Below, one piece after another: positions 48,229 through 57,869 of a stretch of DNA of 64,000 nt. The notes beneath the pieces were generated by a model. It worked only from the letters and a program-made list of their open reading frames with translations. It was not told the DNA's origin and searched no databases. Source of the stretch: Pseudomonadota bacterium. GTDB taxonomy: Bacteria > Pseudomonadota > Gammaproteobacteria > Steroidobacterales > Steroidobacteraceae. The stretch lies in the NCBI GenBank assembly GCA_021838635.1, contig JAKCDC010000004.1, positions 1-64,000 of the forward strand, read 5' to 3'. A program made the position numbers and the translations under genes. Numbering within the stretch: position 1 is the stretch's first letter; every line of letters begins with the position of its first letter.

Positions 48229-51042
48229 ATGCGTTGGACGATGGAACGCAAAACGCAGCTCGCCTTCGCCTGTGCTTTGGCCTGTGTGGTGCTGATCGGA
48301 GTCGTCTCCGTGCTCAGCCTGCAGCGCCTGCGGCGCGACGCCGCCTGGGTCACGCACACCGTGATGGTGCTTGCGAATCTGCGCCAACTGCAGGGCGGCA
48401 TCGAGACGGCCGAGTCCGATGAGCGAGACTTCCTCATCACCGAGAGTCCGACCGACCTGCGCGGGTACCGACATGCCGCGCGTGCCATCGAGGGCGGCTA
48501 CGGCCGGCTGCAGCGCCAGACTGCCGATAATCCGCTCGAACAGCGCCGCCTGGTGCGGCTCGCACCGCTCCTGGCGGCCCGCATCGCCGGGCTGAGTGCG
48601 CTCATCACGCTGCGGCGTGAGCATGGCTTTCAGGCCGCACAGCGCCAGCAGGTGCTGGCGCGGGCGCATCGCACGCTCGCCCAGCAGATCGACCGGATCA
48701 TCCGCCGGATGCGCGTGACCGAGCGAGCGCTGCTGGCCAGTCGCGAGGCGGCCGCCGCGCAGCGCGCGCGCCTGACCGAACAGACCGTCGCGGTCGGTGG
48801 CGCACTGGCCTTCGTCATTACCGCCCTGGCGCTCGGGGCGCTGCGGCGGGATTTTGCCGGGCGCCGCCGGGCCGAGACCGCAGTGCGTCAGTTGAACGCC
48901 GACCTGGAAAACCGTGTCATCCAGCGCACCGATGAACTGGCTCGTGCCAACGCCTCGGTGCGAGCCAGTGAGCGGCGGCTGCGCGCGTTCGTCAGTACCA
49001 CCTCGGACGTCCTCTACCAGATCGCACCGGACTGGAGCGAACTGCGCACCCAGCGCCCGGACGGCGACGGTGGCGCAGCGTCGGTGCCGACCACGGACTG
49101 GCTTGAGCGCTTCGTGCATGCCGAGGACCGCGAGCGGGTGCGCGCCGCCGTTGCCGAAGCGCTGCGCACGGGAGGATTACTCGAACTTGAGCACCGCATT
49201 CGGCGAAGCGACGGCAGCGTCGGTTGGGTGGTGTCCCGAGCGGTACCGCTGAAGGACGACGCGGACCGGATTATCGAATGGTTCGGCGCCGCCAGCGACG
49301 TGACCGAGCGCAAAGAGGCGCGTCTGAAGCTCGAGGCGCAGCTTGCGCGGCTCAGCCTGCTCGGCAGCATCACCCGCGCCATGGGTGAACGCCAGGACGT
49401 GCACAGCATCTTCGAGGTCGTCATCCATACCCTCGAGGCGCACCTGGCGCTCGATTTATGCTCGATCAACCGGTACGACAGCGCCGCGCACCGTCTGATC
49501 GTCGCTCGCGTGGGCAGGCAGAGCGCCGCGCTCGCGCTCGAATTGGCGCTCACCGAGAACACCAGCATCGACATCGGTCAAAACGGTCTGTCGCGTTGTG
49601 TGCGCGGCGAGTTGGTGTACGAACCGGATCTGGCGGTGCTCGGCGCGGTGTTTCCCCGCCGTCTGGCCGCCGGCGGTCTCGGCTCGCTGGTGGCCGCGCC
49701 GCTGCGCTTCGAGAGCCAGGTGTTTGGCGTGCTGCTCGCGGCGCGGCGCGAGCCACGCGGTTTCTCCAGCGGAGAGTGCGAATTTCTGCGTCAACTTGCC
49801 GAGCACGTCGCGCTCGCGGCCCAGCAGACGCAGCTGCACGAGGCGCTGCAGCGCGCGTACGACGATTTGCGCCAGACCCAGCAGGCAGTGCTGCAGCAGG
49901 AGCGTCTGCTCGCCCTCGGTACGATGGCAAGTGGCATCGCGCACGACATCAACAATGCGATCTCCCCCATCATGTTGTATACGGACATGCTGCTCGAGGA
50001 CCCGGAGGTACCGCTCCGGGTCCACAAGTCGCTGCAGGTGATCCAGCGAGCGGTCGAGCAGGTGGCGCACACGGTGGCGCGCATGCGTGAGTTCTACCGA
50101 GCGCGCGAGCCACAGCAGCGGCTCGCGCCGGTCGATCTGAATCAACTGGTCGAGGACGTGATTGATCTGACCCGTGCGCGCTGGAGCGATATGCCGCAGC
50201 AGCGCGGCGTCGTGATCGAGCTGCAGACCGAGCTGCAGCCGCAGCTGCCCCTGGTGCCGGGCGTCGCCAGCGAGTTGCGCGATGCGCTCACCAATCTGGT
50301 GTTCAACGCCGTCGATGCCATGCCGCAGGGCGGGCGCCTGGCGCTGCGGACCCGGCTGCTCGCGCCGGCGGCCGCGAACGGCCCGGCGCGCGGGTACGTG
50401 CAGCTGGCGGTGGCCGACTCCGGGGTGGGCATGGACGAGGAGACGCGCAGCCGCTGCCTCGAACCTTTCTACACCACCAAGGGTGAGCGTGGCACTGGCC
50501 TCGGGCTGCCGATGGTCTACGGCACCCTGCAGCGACACGGCGGGGAAATCGAGGTTGCGAGCGTTCAGGGCGAGGGCACGTGCGTGACGCTGAGCTTTCC
50601 AGTGATGCGCGACGATGCGGGCAGTGTGACCGGGATCCGTCCGGTCGAGGTGGTGCCGCCTCGGCGCATCCTGCTCGTCGATGACGATCCGATCGTGATT
50701 CAATCGACCCGCGAGACGTTGAGCGCCGACGGCCATGCCGTGAGCGCCGCCGACGGTGGGCAGGCGGGAATCGATGCGTTTCGCCACGCGCTGAGCGCGG
50801 GGGAGCCTTATGAAGTCGTGATTACGGACCTGGGCATGCCGCAGGTCGACGGCCGCCAGGTTGCCGCGGCCGTCAAGGGCGCTCGCCCGCAGACGCTCGT
50901 TGTGCTGTTGACCGGCTGGGGGCGGCGGCTGGTAGAGGAGGGGGAGATTCCCCCATACGTCGATCGGGTGCTCACCAAGCCGCCACGGCTGCACGAGCTG
51001 CGGGCGGCATTGGTGCCCCCGGGGGATGCGCCCGCAGCCTGA
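48229..51042 (+). CDS. Hybrid sensor histidine kinase (CHASE3-like/PAS/GAF/HisKA/HATPase/REC)
   Basis: Two TM helices, PAS/PAC, GAF, GIAHDINNAISP H-box, GTGLGLPMVYG G2 box, C-terminal receiver (LLVDDDP, VVITDLGMPQVDG); GTG at 48217 also possible. Confidence 0.9.
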   Translation: MRWTMERKTQLAFACALACVVLIGVVSVLSLQRLRRDAAWVTHTVMVLANLRQLQGGIETAESDERDFLITESPTDLRGYRHAARAIEGGYGRLQRQTADNPLEQRRLVRLAPLLAARIAGLSALITLRREHGFQAAQRQQVLARAHRTLAQQIDRIIRRMRVTERALLASREAAAAQRARLTEQTVAVGGALAFVITALALGALRRDFAGRRRAETAVRQLNADLENRVIQRTDELARANASVRASERRLRAFVSTTSDVLYQIAPDWSELRTQRPDGDGGAASVPTTDWLERFVHAEDRERVRAAVAEALRTGGLLELEHRIRRSDGSVGWVVSRAVPLKDDADRIIEWFGAASDVTERKEARLKLEAQLARLSLLGSITRAMGERQDVHSIFEVVIHTLEAHLALDLCSINRYDSAAHRLIVARVGRQSAALALELALTENTSIDIGQNGLSRCVRGELVYEPDLAVLGAVFPRRLAAGGLGSLVAAPLRFESQVFGVLLAARREPRGFSSGECEFLRQLAEHVALAAQQTQLHEALQRAYDDLRQTQQAVLQQERLLALGTMASGIAHDINNAISPIMLYTDMLLEDPEVPLRVHKSLQVIQRAVEQVAHTVARMREFYRAREPQQRLAPVDLNQLVEDVIDLTRARWSDMPQQRGVVIELQTELQPQLPLVPGVASELRDALTNLVFNAVDAMPQGGRLALRTRLLAPAAANGPARGYVQLAVADSGVGMDEETRSRCLEPFYTTKGERGTGLGLPMVYGTLQRHGGEIEVASVQGEGTCVTLSFPVMRDDAGSVTGIRPVEVVPPRRILLVDDDPIVIQSTRETLSADGHAVSAADGGQAGIDAFRHALSAGEPYEVVITDLGMPQVDGRQVAAAVKGARPQTLVVLLTGWGRRLVEEGEIPPYVDRVLTKPPRLHELRAALVPPGDAPAA

Positions 51043-51046
51043 ACGA

Positions 51047-52159
51047 CTAGAGGTTCAGGGTCGGTCGCCCGAACAGATAGCCCTGCAGCAGATCGACTCC
51101 GAGCCGCCGCGCGGTGCCCGCCTCGGCCTCGGTCTCGATGCCCTCGAGCACCACGCGGCTGCCCGTGGCCTGGGCGAAGCGGGTGAGCAACTCGACCAGC
51201 CGTTGCTTGCGCTCCTCGCGGTCGATGTTGCGCACGATGCTCATGTCGACTTTCAGGAAGGCCGGCTGCAGCTCCGCCAGTACCGCGAGCGAGTTGTATC
51301 CAGAGCCCAGGTCGTCGATCGCGATGCGGAAACCGGCCTGCGAGAGCCAGAGGATCGCGGCCCGCCAGTCGGTTTCCTCCAACAGATTGCTGCGCTCGGT
51401 GATTTCAATCACCAGCCGATCTGCGGCCGCGCGCAGCGGTTCGAAACGCCGCTGCACGGCGGGCAGATCTGCCAGCTCGCGCGGGTGGGAGTTGATGAAC
51501 AGCAGAAGCCCCTGCGGCAGCTTGTTCAGCCAGTCGGCGGCGGCTTGCGCGATCCAATCGGCGAGCGGACCGAGCATGTCGTGCTGCTCGGCCGCCCCGA
51601 GTACCCGCAGCGGGGTGTTGAGCGTCGGGTGGCAGCTACGCAGCAGTGCCTCGTAGCCCTGCAGCGCCCCGCTGTCGGCCTCGATGAGCGGTTGCACGGC
51701 GAGCTGCAGCATGCAGCCGCCGAGGCACGCTTCCAGTTCGCGGCGCTGCTGTTCCAGCCCATCCTGTTGGGCGCGTCCGTAGATGCGCTCCAGCCGGCCG
51801 CGCTCGGCGAGTGCTTCCTCGAGTACGCTGAACAGCGCATCGAGATGAAATGGCTTGGCGACCAGGCGGGACACTTCGCCGCGGTTTACCGCCCCCATCA
51901 CCACCGGCAGGTCGAGTGCTCCGGATATCAGCACGCGCACGCAGCGCGGCTGGACCGTTCGCAACTGGCGCAGGACCTCCAGTCCATCCGGTGGCGGCAG
52001 CTGGTAATCGACCACTGCGGCATCGTATTGCTGCGAGCAAATACGGTTCAGCGCCTCGGCGCCATCACCGGCCTCCTCGACGTCGCAGCCCCTGCGCTCC
52101 ATTGCGGTCCGCAGGACCGCGCGGAGATTGTTGTCGTCTTCGACGACCAGAACGCGCAT
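51047..52159 (-). CDS. REC-EAL response regulator (putative c-di-GMP phosphodiesterase)
   Basis: VLVVEDDNN...VVDYQLPPPDG receiver; YEALLR, EITERS, IDDLGSGYNSL, KVDMS, LEGIETEAE. Confidence 0.9.
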   Translation of the reverse strand: MRVLVVEDDNNLRAVLRTAMERRGCDVEEAGDGAEALNRICSQQYDAAVVDYQLPPPDGLEVLRQLRTVQPRCVRVLISGALDLPVVMGAVNRGEVSRLVAKPFHLDALFSVLEEALAERGRLERIYGRAQQDGLEQQRRELEACLGGCMLQLAVQPLIEADSGALQGYEALLRSCHPTLNTPLRVLGAAEQHDMLGPLADWIAQAAADWLNKLPQGLLLFINSHPRELADLPAVQRRFEPLRAAADRLVIEITERSNLLEETDWRAAILWLSQAGFRIAIDDLGSGYNSLAVLAELQPAFLKVDMSIVRNIDREERKQRLVELLTRFAQATGSRVVLEGIETEAEAGTARRLGVDLLQGYLFGRPTLNL

Positions 52160-52273
52160 CGTGCTCTCCTAGTCCGTCGCCGCAAGTTATAGGCGTACGC
52201 CCACGGGGGCGTCAAATCGGTGCGCTGGCAGCCGTGACCCCGGTCGCGCTTTTCGCCCTGTCGCTGCGCGCCC

Positions 52274-52969
52274 TTACGCGCTGGTAGACATAAATACGCC
52301 GGATTTGCGGTTAAACAGGGCCGTCAGCAGCACCGCTCGTACGAGACAGCCCTTGTCGCTCGGTTGCGTCTTGATGACATGGGCGACCAAGTCCATGCCG
52401 AGCGCTTCGATGCGGATGTTGCGCCCCGGCCGCAGGGCCACGGCCGTATACAGGCTCACGCCGCTCGCCGATAGATCACGCAGCACCGCTGAGACCGGCG
52501 CCTCATCGGGTGCGGCATGCACGGTGACCCGACTGTTTTTCTCCACTCGCGGCGCGGCGCGCCTGCCGAACGGCTCACGGGCGGTGGCCAGTTCAGAGGC
52601 CACGGGCGCCAGTGGACTGGCGCAGCGGCGGCAGCGAGTTTCTGCCTCGATGCGTGTCGGGACGGGTGCAGTACAAAATGGACAGGTGCCTGCGGTGGCC
52701 GCGGCCGTCCGGCGCACTTCGCCGTCGGTCGGGCGGGTCCGGGAGGAGAGAGGACGGCGTCGGCTCTCGTCATACGCCTTCCGTTTGACCGGGTCGCGCA
52801 GTACTTGGTACGCCTGGTTGATGCGCGCGGCCAACTCGGTATTGCCGCCGAGATCCGGGTGGGCGCGCAGCTGGCTCATCAGGCAGCGGTACACCGCCGT
52901 GATCACCTCGGGCGGGGCCTCGGGTTGAACGTAGAGGATCCGGTACAGATTGCGTCGTTCGTGCGTCAT
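52274..52969 (-). CDS. J-domain / zinc-ribbon / PilZ fusion protein
   Basis: J domain with HPD (NLYRILYVQPEAPPEVITAVYRCLMSQLRAHPDLGG), CPFC-x~17-CRRC ribbon, PilZ RxxxR (RAAPR) and DLSASG. Confidence 0.75.
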   Translation of the reverse strand: MTHERRNLYRILYVQPEAPPEVITAVYRCLMSQLRAHPDLGGNTELAARINQAYQVLRDPVKRKAYDESRRRPLSSRTRPTDGEVRRTAAATAGTCPFCTAPVPTRIEAETRCRRCASPLAPVASELATAREPFGRRAAPRVEKNSRVTVHAAPDEAPVSAVLRDLSASGVSLYTAVALRPGRNIRIEALGMDLVAHVIKTQPSDKGCLVRAVLLTALFNRKSGVFMSTSA

Positions 52970-53222
52970 TCGGCATTAAATCGGCTGCCGCGCTCGGGAC
53001 TTAAGGCCGGTGCCCGGGACGTTCCCCGGGGAGGTGGCGGCCCCTGGGCTCCCAGCCTGCCGGCCGTCGCCGGCGATCATGACTATCGCACAGAACGGGC
53101 CTCTTGGGGGGGTGTGTCCCGGACGCCCCAATCGCATATTCTTGCCGGACGGCCGGCGGGGGCGAGGTGCGGTTGCCTCGGGGGGAGGCGGCCGCGGATC
53201 CAAAACGCAGACGGAGTGCACC

Positions 53223-54068
53223 ATGACCACAAGCGCCGCTGAACGCTTCAACGGCAAAGTCGTGCTGATCACCGGAGCCTCCTCGGGCATCGGTGAGGAG
53301 ATGGCGCTGCAGCTCGCGCGCGCAGGGGCGCGCCTGGCGCTCGCGGCGCGTCGTACCGAGCGGCTGGAGCAACTGCGCGGGCAGATCCTGTCGGTCGGCG
53401 GCGCTGAGCCGTTGATCATCGCCTGCGACGTCACTCGGGATGAAGATCCGCTGCGCGCGGTGGCCGAGACGATCGCGCGCTGGGGTCGGCTCGACATCGT
53501 TATTGCGAACGCTGGCTTCGGTGTCGTCGGTTCCTTCGCACAGCTGTCGGTCGAGGACTACCGCCGGCAGTTCGAGACAAACGTATTTGGTGTCTTGCGC
53601 ACGCTGCGGGCCGCGCTGCCGGCGGTGCTTGAATCCCACGGTCAACTTGTCCTGCTCGGCAGCGTAGCGGGGTGGACGGCCTCCCCCGGCACCTCGCCCT
53701 ACGCCATGAGCAAGTTCGCCGTGCGTGCGCTCGCCAACGCCATGACCCCGGAGCTGGCGCTGCAGGGTGTACGTGTGACGCTGATCAGTCCGGGGTTCGT
53801 CGAGAGCGACATCCGCCGCGTGGACAATCAGGGGCATCTGCATGCCGAGGCGGCCGAGCCCATTCCGCGCTGGCTGGTGATGGCGCGTACTGAGGCGGTG
53901 CGCATCATGCTGCACGCCATCGCGCGGGGGCAGCGCGAAGTGATCGTCACCGGGCATGGCAAGCTGTTCGTCTTTCTTGAGCGGTTTTTTCCCTGGGTGT
54001 TGCGTGCCGCGGCGCGCCGCATGGCCGCGACACGCGGTGGGTATCGGACGGAGCCGAAGACCGAGTGA
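53223..54068 (+). CDS. Short-chain dehydrogenase/reductase
   Basis: VLITGASSGIGEEMA, NAGFGVVG, YAMSKFA. Confidence 0.93.
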   Translation: MTTSAAERFNGKVVLITGASSGIGEEMALQLARAGARLALAARRTERLEQLRGQILSVGGAEPLIIACDVTRDEDPLRAVAETIARWGRLDIVIANAGFGVVGSFAQLSVEDYRRQFETNVFGVLRTLRAALPAVLESHGQLVLLGSVAGWTASPGTSPYAMSKFAVRALANAMTPELALQGVRVTLISPGFVESDIRRVDNQGHLHAEAAEPIPRWLVMARTEAVRIMLHAIARGQREVIVTGHGKLFVFLERFFPWVLRAAARRMAATRGGYRTEPKTE

Positions 54069-54772
54069 GCCGGACCGCCCGGCTGTTCGAACTCCTGGAT
54101 GCGCTGCGCGCGCGCCGGCGGCCGGTCACGGCAGCGCAGCTCGCCGAGGGGCTCTCGGTGTCCGTGCGCACCATCTACCGAGACGTGCAGACGCTGATCG
54201 GACTCGGCGCGCCGATCGACGGCGGCGCCGGTATGGGTTACGTGCTGCGTAGCGGCTTTTTTCTGCCCCCATTGATGTTCAGCGAAGAGGAGCTCGAGGC
54301 GCTGGTGCTCGGGGCGCGCTGGGTGCGTGCGCAGGGGGATGCGGGACTTGCCCGCGCCGGGGACTCGGTGCTGGCGAAAATCGCCACGGTATCGCCGCGC
54401 GAGCTGCGCGAGCGGATGGCCGAGACCGGATTGTGGGCGCCGCGCATCGCAGCCGACGCCGGCGGGGAAGCGCCCCTCGGTGCGCTGCGCGAGGCGATCC
54501 GCCGCGAGCACAAACTGCGGTTCCGATACGTGGATGCCGCCGGCGCAGCGAGCGAGCGGCAGGTCTGGCCCATTGCGCTCGCCTTCTTCGAAGGGGTGCG
54601 CGTGCTGGCCGCCTGGTGCGAGTTGCGCGCCGGCTTTCGCCATTTCCGCACTGATCGGATCGGGCAGCTCGAGTCTTTGCACGAACCTTACCCGCGGCCG
54701 CGGCGTGATCTGGTGAGCCAGTGGCGCGGACAGCTCCGTCAGCGCGGCCCGGCGCCTGCGGAGGGCTGCTGA
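54065..54772 (+). CDS. HTH/WYL-domain transcriptional regulator (YafY-like)
   Basis: GTGA overlap with SDR stop; RLFELLDALRARRRPVTAAQLAEGLSVSVRTIYRDVQTL; WYL-like KLRFRYVDAAG...VWPIALAFFEGVRVLAAWCELR. Confidence 0.9.
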   Translation: MSRTARLFELLDALRARRRPVTAAQLAEGLSVSVRTIYRDVQTLIGLGAPIDGGAGMGYVLRSGFFLPPLMFSEEELEALVLGARWVRAQGDAGLARAGDSVLAKIATVSPRELRERMAETGLWAPRIAADAGGEAPLGALREAIRREHKLRFRYVDAAGAASERQVWPIALAFFEGVRVLAAWCELRAGFRHFRTDRIGQLESLHEPYPRPRRDLVSQWRGQLRQRGPAPAEGC

Positions 54773-54835
54773 CGGAATCTGTCACGGCCCGGGCGCATCT
54801 TCAGGCTCCGATGCACACACTCAACGAGTCCTCTG

Positions 54836-55453
54836 ATGCGCCTCTATTACCACCCCCTCGCTTTCAATGCCCGCCGTGCCGTCATGACCGCCGTCGAACT
54901 CGGCGCGCCCGTCGAGCTCATCGTCGTCGATCTGAAGAATGGTGAGCAGCGCCAGCCGCCGTTCCTGCGGCTCAATCCCAACCATCGCGTGCCCGTGCTG
55001 CAGGATGGGGAGTTCGTGCTGTGGGAATCTCATGCCATCATGCAGTACTTGGCGGAGATCACCCCGGGCCAGCGGCTCTATCCGTCCCAGCCGCAACCGC
55101 GAGCTGACGTTAATCGGTGGCTTTTCTGGAGCGCGTACCATCTCTCCCCGGCGGTGCGCGACCTGAATTTTGAGCGCGTGATCAAGCCCCTGCTGGGGCG
55201 CGGAGGGCCTGACGCGGGCATCGTTGCGCGTGCCGATCTGCAGGTGCGCGAACTTGTCGCGGTGCTCGATGAACACCTTGCGCAGCGGCAGTGGCTCAGT
55301 GGGACGGCACTGACGCTGGCTGACCTGGCGATCGCAGCGCCATTGGGCGCAGGAGCCGAGGCCGAGCTGCCCCTCGGTGAGTGCGCTCATCTGCGGGCAT
55401 GGTTAGAGCGCGTGCAGACGCTCGACTCCTGGCGCAGGAGCGCTGCCGCCTGA
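54836..55453 (+). CDS. Glutathione S-transferase family protein
   Basis: FNARRAVMTAVELGAPVELI, LNPNHRVPVLQDGEFVLWESHAIMQYLAE. Confidence 0.9.
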   Translation: MRLYYHPLAFNARRAVMTAVELGAPVELIVVDLKNGEQRQPPFLRLNPNHRVPVLQDGEFVLWESHAIMQYLAEITPGQRLYPSQPQPRADVNRWLFWSAYHLSPAVRDLNFERVIKPLLGRGGPDAGIVARADLQVRELVAVLDEHLAQRQWLSGTALTLADLAIAAPLGAGAEAELPLGECAHLRAWLERVQTLDSWRRSAAA

Positions 55454-55457
55454 GTTC

Positions 55458-55488
55458 AGGTGCACCGGCGCGCGGCGCCGGTGCACCT
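55458..55488. terminator. Strong hairpin between convergent GST genes
   Basis: 14-bp perfect stem AGGTGCACCGGCGC - GCG - GCGCCGGTGCACCT. Confidence 0.6.
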
Positions 55489-55490
55489 CC

Positions 55491-56111
55491 TCATACGTGA
55501 AGTGTGGTGTCGTCGAACGGCGCGGCGATGAACTCAGGCTGCGCCTCCGCCCACTGTGACAGCGCGCGCAACCGAGGATGTGCACCCGCCGCGAGCGCCT
55601 CCGGCACCTTCTCCTGAGTGAATCTCCAGCTCACCGCCGCGGCGATGGTCGCGGCGGTGAGTCTCGGCGCGGCATCCCTCGCGCAGACCTCGGTCTCAAG
55701 CGCCCGGTAGGCGGCTTGCAGCTGCTCGGTCACCCGCTGCATCCAGGGCTCGTATTGCTTCTCGCTCGGGCGCAGTTGGCGCTCGTAGACGATTTGCACG
55801 GATTTCTCGCAGGCCGCGAGTGCCAGTCCCACGATGCGCAGCGCCGTGGCGCGCGCGGCCGGTTCGGCCGGGAGGAGTGAGCGCGGACGCGCGAGAGTCT
55901 CGGCGTAATCGAGGATGAGCGTCGAGTCGAGCAGCATCGTCCCATCGTCGCACACGAATGTCGGCGCCTTGACGACCGGGTTGATGGCTTTGAACTGCTC
56001 GTAGGTGCGGAACACCGAGAGGGAGCGGTGCGTGTAAGGCAACCCGAGCGCCTGCAGCGAAACTGCCACGCGTCGCACGTAGGGTGAATCGAGCATGCCG
56101 ATGAGCTGCAT
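55491..56111 (-). CDS. Glutathione S-transferase family protein
   Basis: MQLIGMLDSPYVRRVAVSLQALGLPYTHRSLSVFRTYEQFKAINPVVKAPTFVCDDGTMLLDSTLILDYAE. Confidence 0.9.
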   Translation of the reverse strand: MQLIGMLDSPYVRRVAVSLQALGLPYTHRSLSVFRTYEQFKAINPVVKAPTFVCDDGTMLLDSTLILDYAETLARPRSLLPAEPAARATALRIVGLALAACEKSVQIVYERQLRPSEKQYEPWMQRVTEQLQAAYRALETEVCARDAAPRLTAATIAAAVSWRFTQEKVPEALAAGAHPRLRALSQWAEAQPEFIAAPFDDTTLHV

Positions 56112-56130
56112 CAGGGCGCTCCGCGTGCGT

Positions 56131-56538
56131 CTACTGAATGGGCACGACGCGCAGACCGGAGATCTGGTGCGCGTGATTGAAGAACACGGCCAGGCCCACC
56201 GTCTGCTTCTTGAACATGGTATGGACGATCACCATAGGGTGGCCCTTGAAGCTCATCTGGTCGCTGCCGAGGGTCTTGGCGTACGGTCCGAAACGCTTCT
56301 CCATGAACTGCCAGAGCTTCTGCAGCTTTGCCGGTGTCGCGTGCGCGCGCATGGTGGCGTTGAAATGCGTCTGCGCCTGGGGGAACTGGCCGGCGGCCAG
56401 TTGATGGATGAAGGCGGTGGCTTCGGTGCGTCTGCCGGCAGGCGTTGCAGCCCGGGCCCCGGTCAGCGCCAGCGGCGCCAGCAGAGCAAGTGCACAGGCG
56501 CTGCGCAGGGCATTCAGTTTTCGGGTCGTACGAAACAT
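56131..56538 (-). CDS. Secreted DUF3887-like protein
   Basis: Signal peptide; ATAFIHQLAAGQFPQAQTHFNATMRAHATPAKLQKLWQFMEKRFG. Confidence 0.65.
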   Translation of the reverse strand: MFRTTRKLNALRSACALALLAPLALTGARAATPAGRRTEATAFIHQLAAGQFPQAQTHFNATMRAHATPAKLQKLWQFMEKRFGPYAKTLGSDQMSFKGHPMVIVHTMFKKQTVGLAVFFNHAHQISGLRVVPIQ

Positions 56539-56563
56539 GGCATGTCCTCTCTTGGTCGAGGGG

Positions 56564-57853
56564 TCAAATCCGCCGCTCGCGGCGGAAGCGTTGATAGGCA
56601 TCGAGCACTGCGCGGTCGAGCTGCTCGGGTCGCTCGATGAGCGCAGCGGCTCCCATCGCCCGCAGCGCCCGCACGTTGCCCGTCAGGGTGCGATGGTACT
56701 CGGCGGCGGCCAGTGCGCGATAGGGCGCAAGCGCATCGGCGGGCACCGCCGAGGGCAGGGCCGTGATCGCCGGATTCTCCACGGCGCATATCAGCGTGAA
56801 ATGCTTCGGGCTGAGCAGCCGCACCGCCTCGCTCAGCTCATCGAGCGCCGTATCGAGCAGATCGGTCAGCAGCACCACCAGCAGGCGCCGCGGCGCCGCG
56901 GCGCGGATACGGGCGGCGGCGAGCGCGGGATTGGCTTGGCCGGCGTGCACGGTACACTCGGTGAGCAGGCGGCGGATGCGAGTCACGGCGGCCGCGCCGC
57001 GCGTCGGCGCGAGCAGAGTCAGCGGTCGTTCGGCAAACAGCAGCAGTCCGACCGCATCATCGAGCTCCACGGCGCGCTGGGCCAACCGGGCCGCGACGTT
57101 GACGTACAAGCCAAGCCGGTCGATCGGGCCCGTCGCCAGCGCCGAGGTGCGCCCGACATCCACCGCGAGCACAATCTCCAGGCGGCGCTCCTCTGCGAGC
57201 TCGCGGCTGACGAGTCGGCCGCGTCGGGCGCTCGCCTTCCAGTCGATGGCGTGCAGGGAGTCCCCGTGGCGATACTCACGCAGTTGCAGGATCTCCGTGC
57301 TGCCGCCGCCGAAGTGGGTCGCCGTCCCTTCGCCCGATGCATTGCCACCGATGCGTTCCGAGCGGCCGATCAGATCGGGAATCACCGTCGCGATGTACTC
57401 CGCGGCCGGGTGCGCCGGCCACCAGGCCAGTTGCAGCGGTCCGGCCACGCGCAGCGCGGGCACGGGCCAACGGTAACGGCCGAGCCGGCGCGGTTCGGCG
57501 CGTAGTTCGAGCGCAACGGTTTGCCCGCGCGCCAGCCGCAGCGGCGCGATACGGGTCTCGGCGGCGAACTGGGCCGGTGCCTGCAGCGCCGCTTGAATCC
57601 TCAGCTGCGCGCGCCGATCCTGGACGAAGAGAAACTGAATGGTACGTTCGCGCCCGAGTGGCCAGCGTTCGGGTCCGAGCAGGCGCAGCCCGACCGACTC
57701 GCGGCGCACCCACAGGCTCTCGTAGATCAGCCCGAGCAGCACCAGCGCGCCCGGTAGGCTCCACAGCCGCCCGAACACCGCAGTCCATTGTGCGAGGATG
57801 CCGAGCAGCCCCGTCAGCAGGATCAACAGCAGGGCATTGCGCTGCAGGCTCAT
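56564..57853 (-). CDS. DUF58 domain protein (VWA-like)
   Basis: LREYRHGDSLHAIDWKASARRGRLVSRELAEERRLEIVLAVDVGR. Confidence 0.9.
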   Translation of the reverse strand: MSLQRNALLLILLTGLLGILAQWTAVFGRLWSLPGALVLLGLIYESLWVRRESVGLRLLGPERWPLGRERTIQFLFVQDRRAQLRIQAALQAPAQFAAETRIAPLRLARGQTVALELRAEPRRLGRYRWPVPALRVAGPLQLAWWPAHPAAEYIATVIPDLIGRSERIGGNASGEGTATHFGGGSTEILQLREYRHGDSLHAIDWKASARRGRLVSRELAEERRLEIVLAVDVGRTSALATGPIDRLGLYVNVAARLAQRAVELDDAVGLLLFAERPLTLLAPTRGAAAVTRIRRLLTECTVHAGQANPALAAARIRAAAPRRLLVVLLTDLLDTALDELSEAVRLLSPKHFTLICAVENPAITALPSAVPADALAPYRALAAAEYHRTLTGNVRALRAMGAAALIERPEQLDRAVLDAYQRFRRERRI

Positions 57854-57869
57854 GGGACGTCGGGCTGCC

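Noticed and set aside
49456-50994. 512-aa minus-strand ORF opposite the hybrid kinase
   Set aside because: Antisense shadow of HATPase/REC coding sequence.
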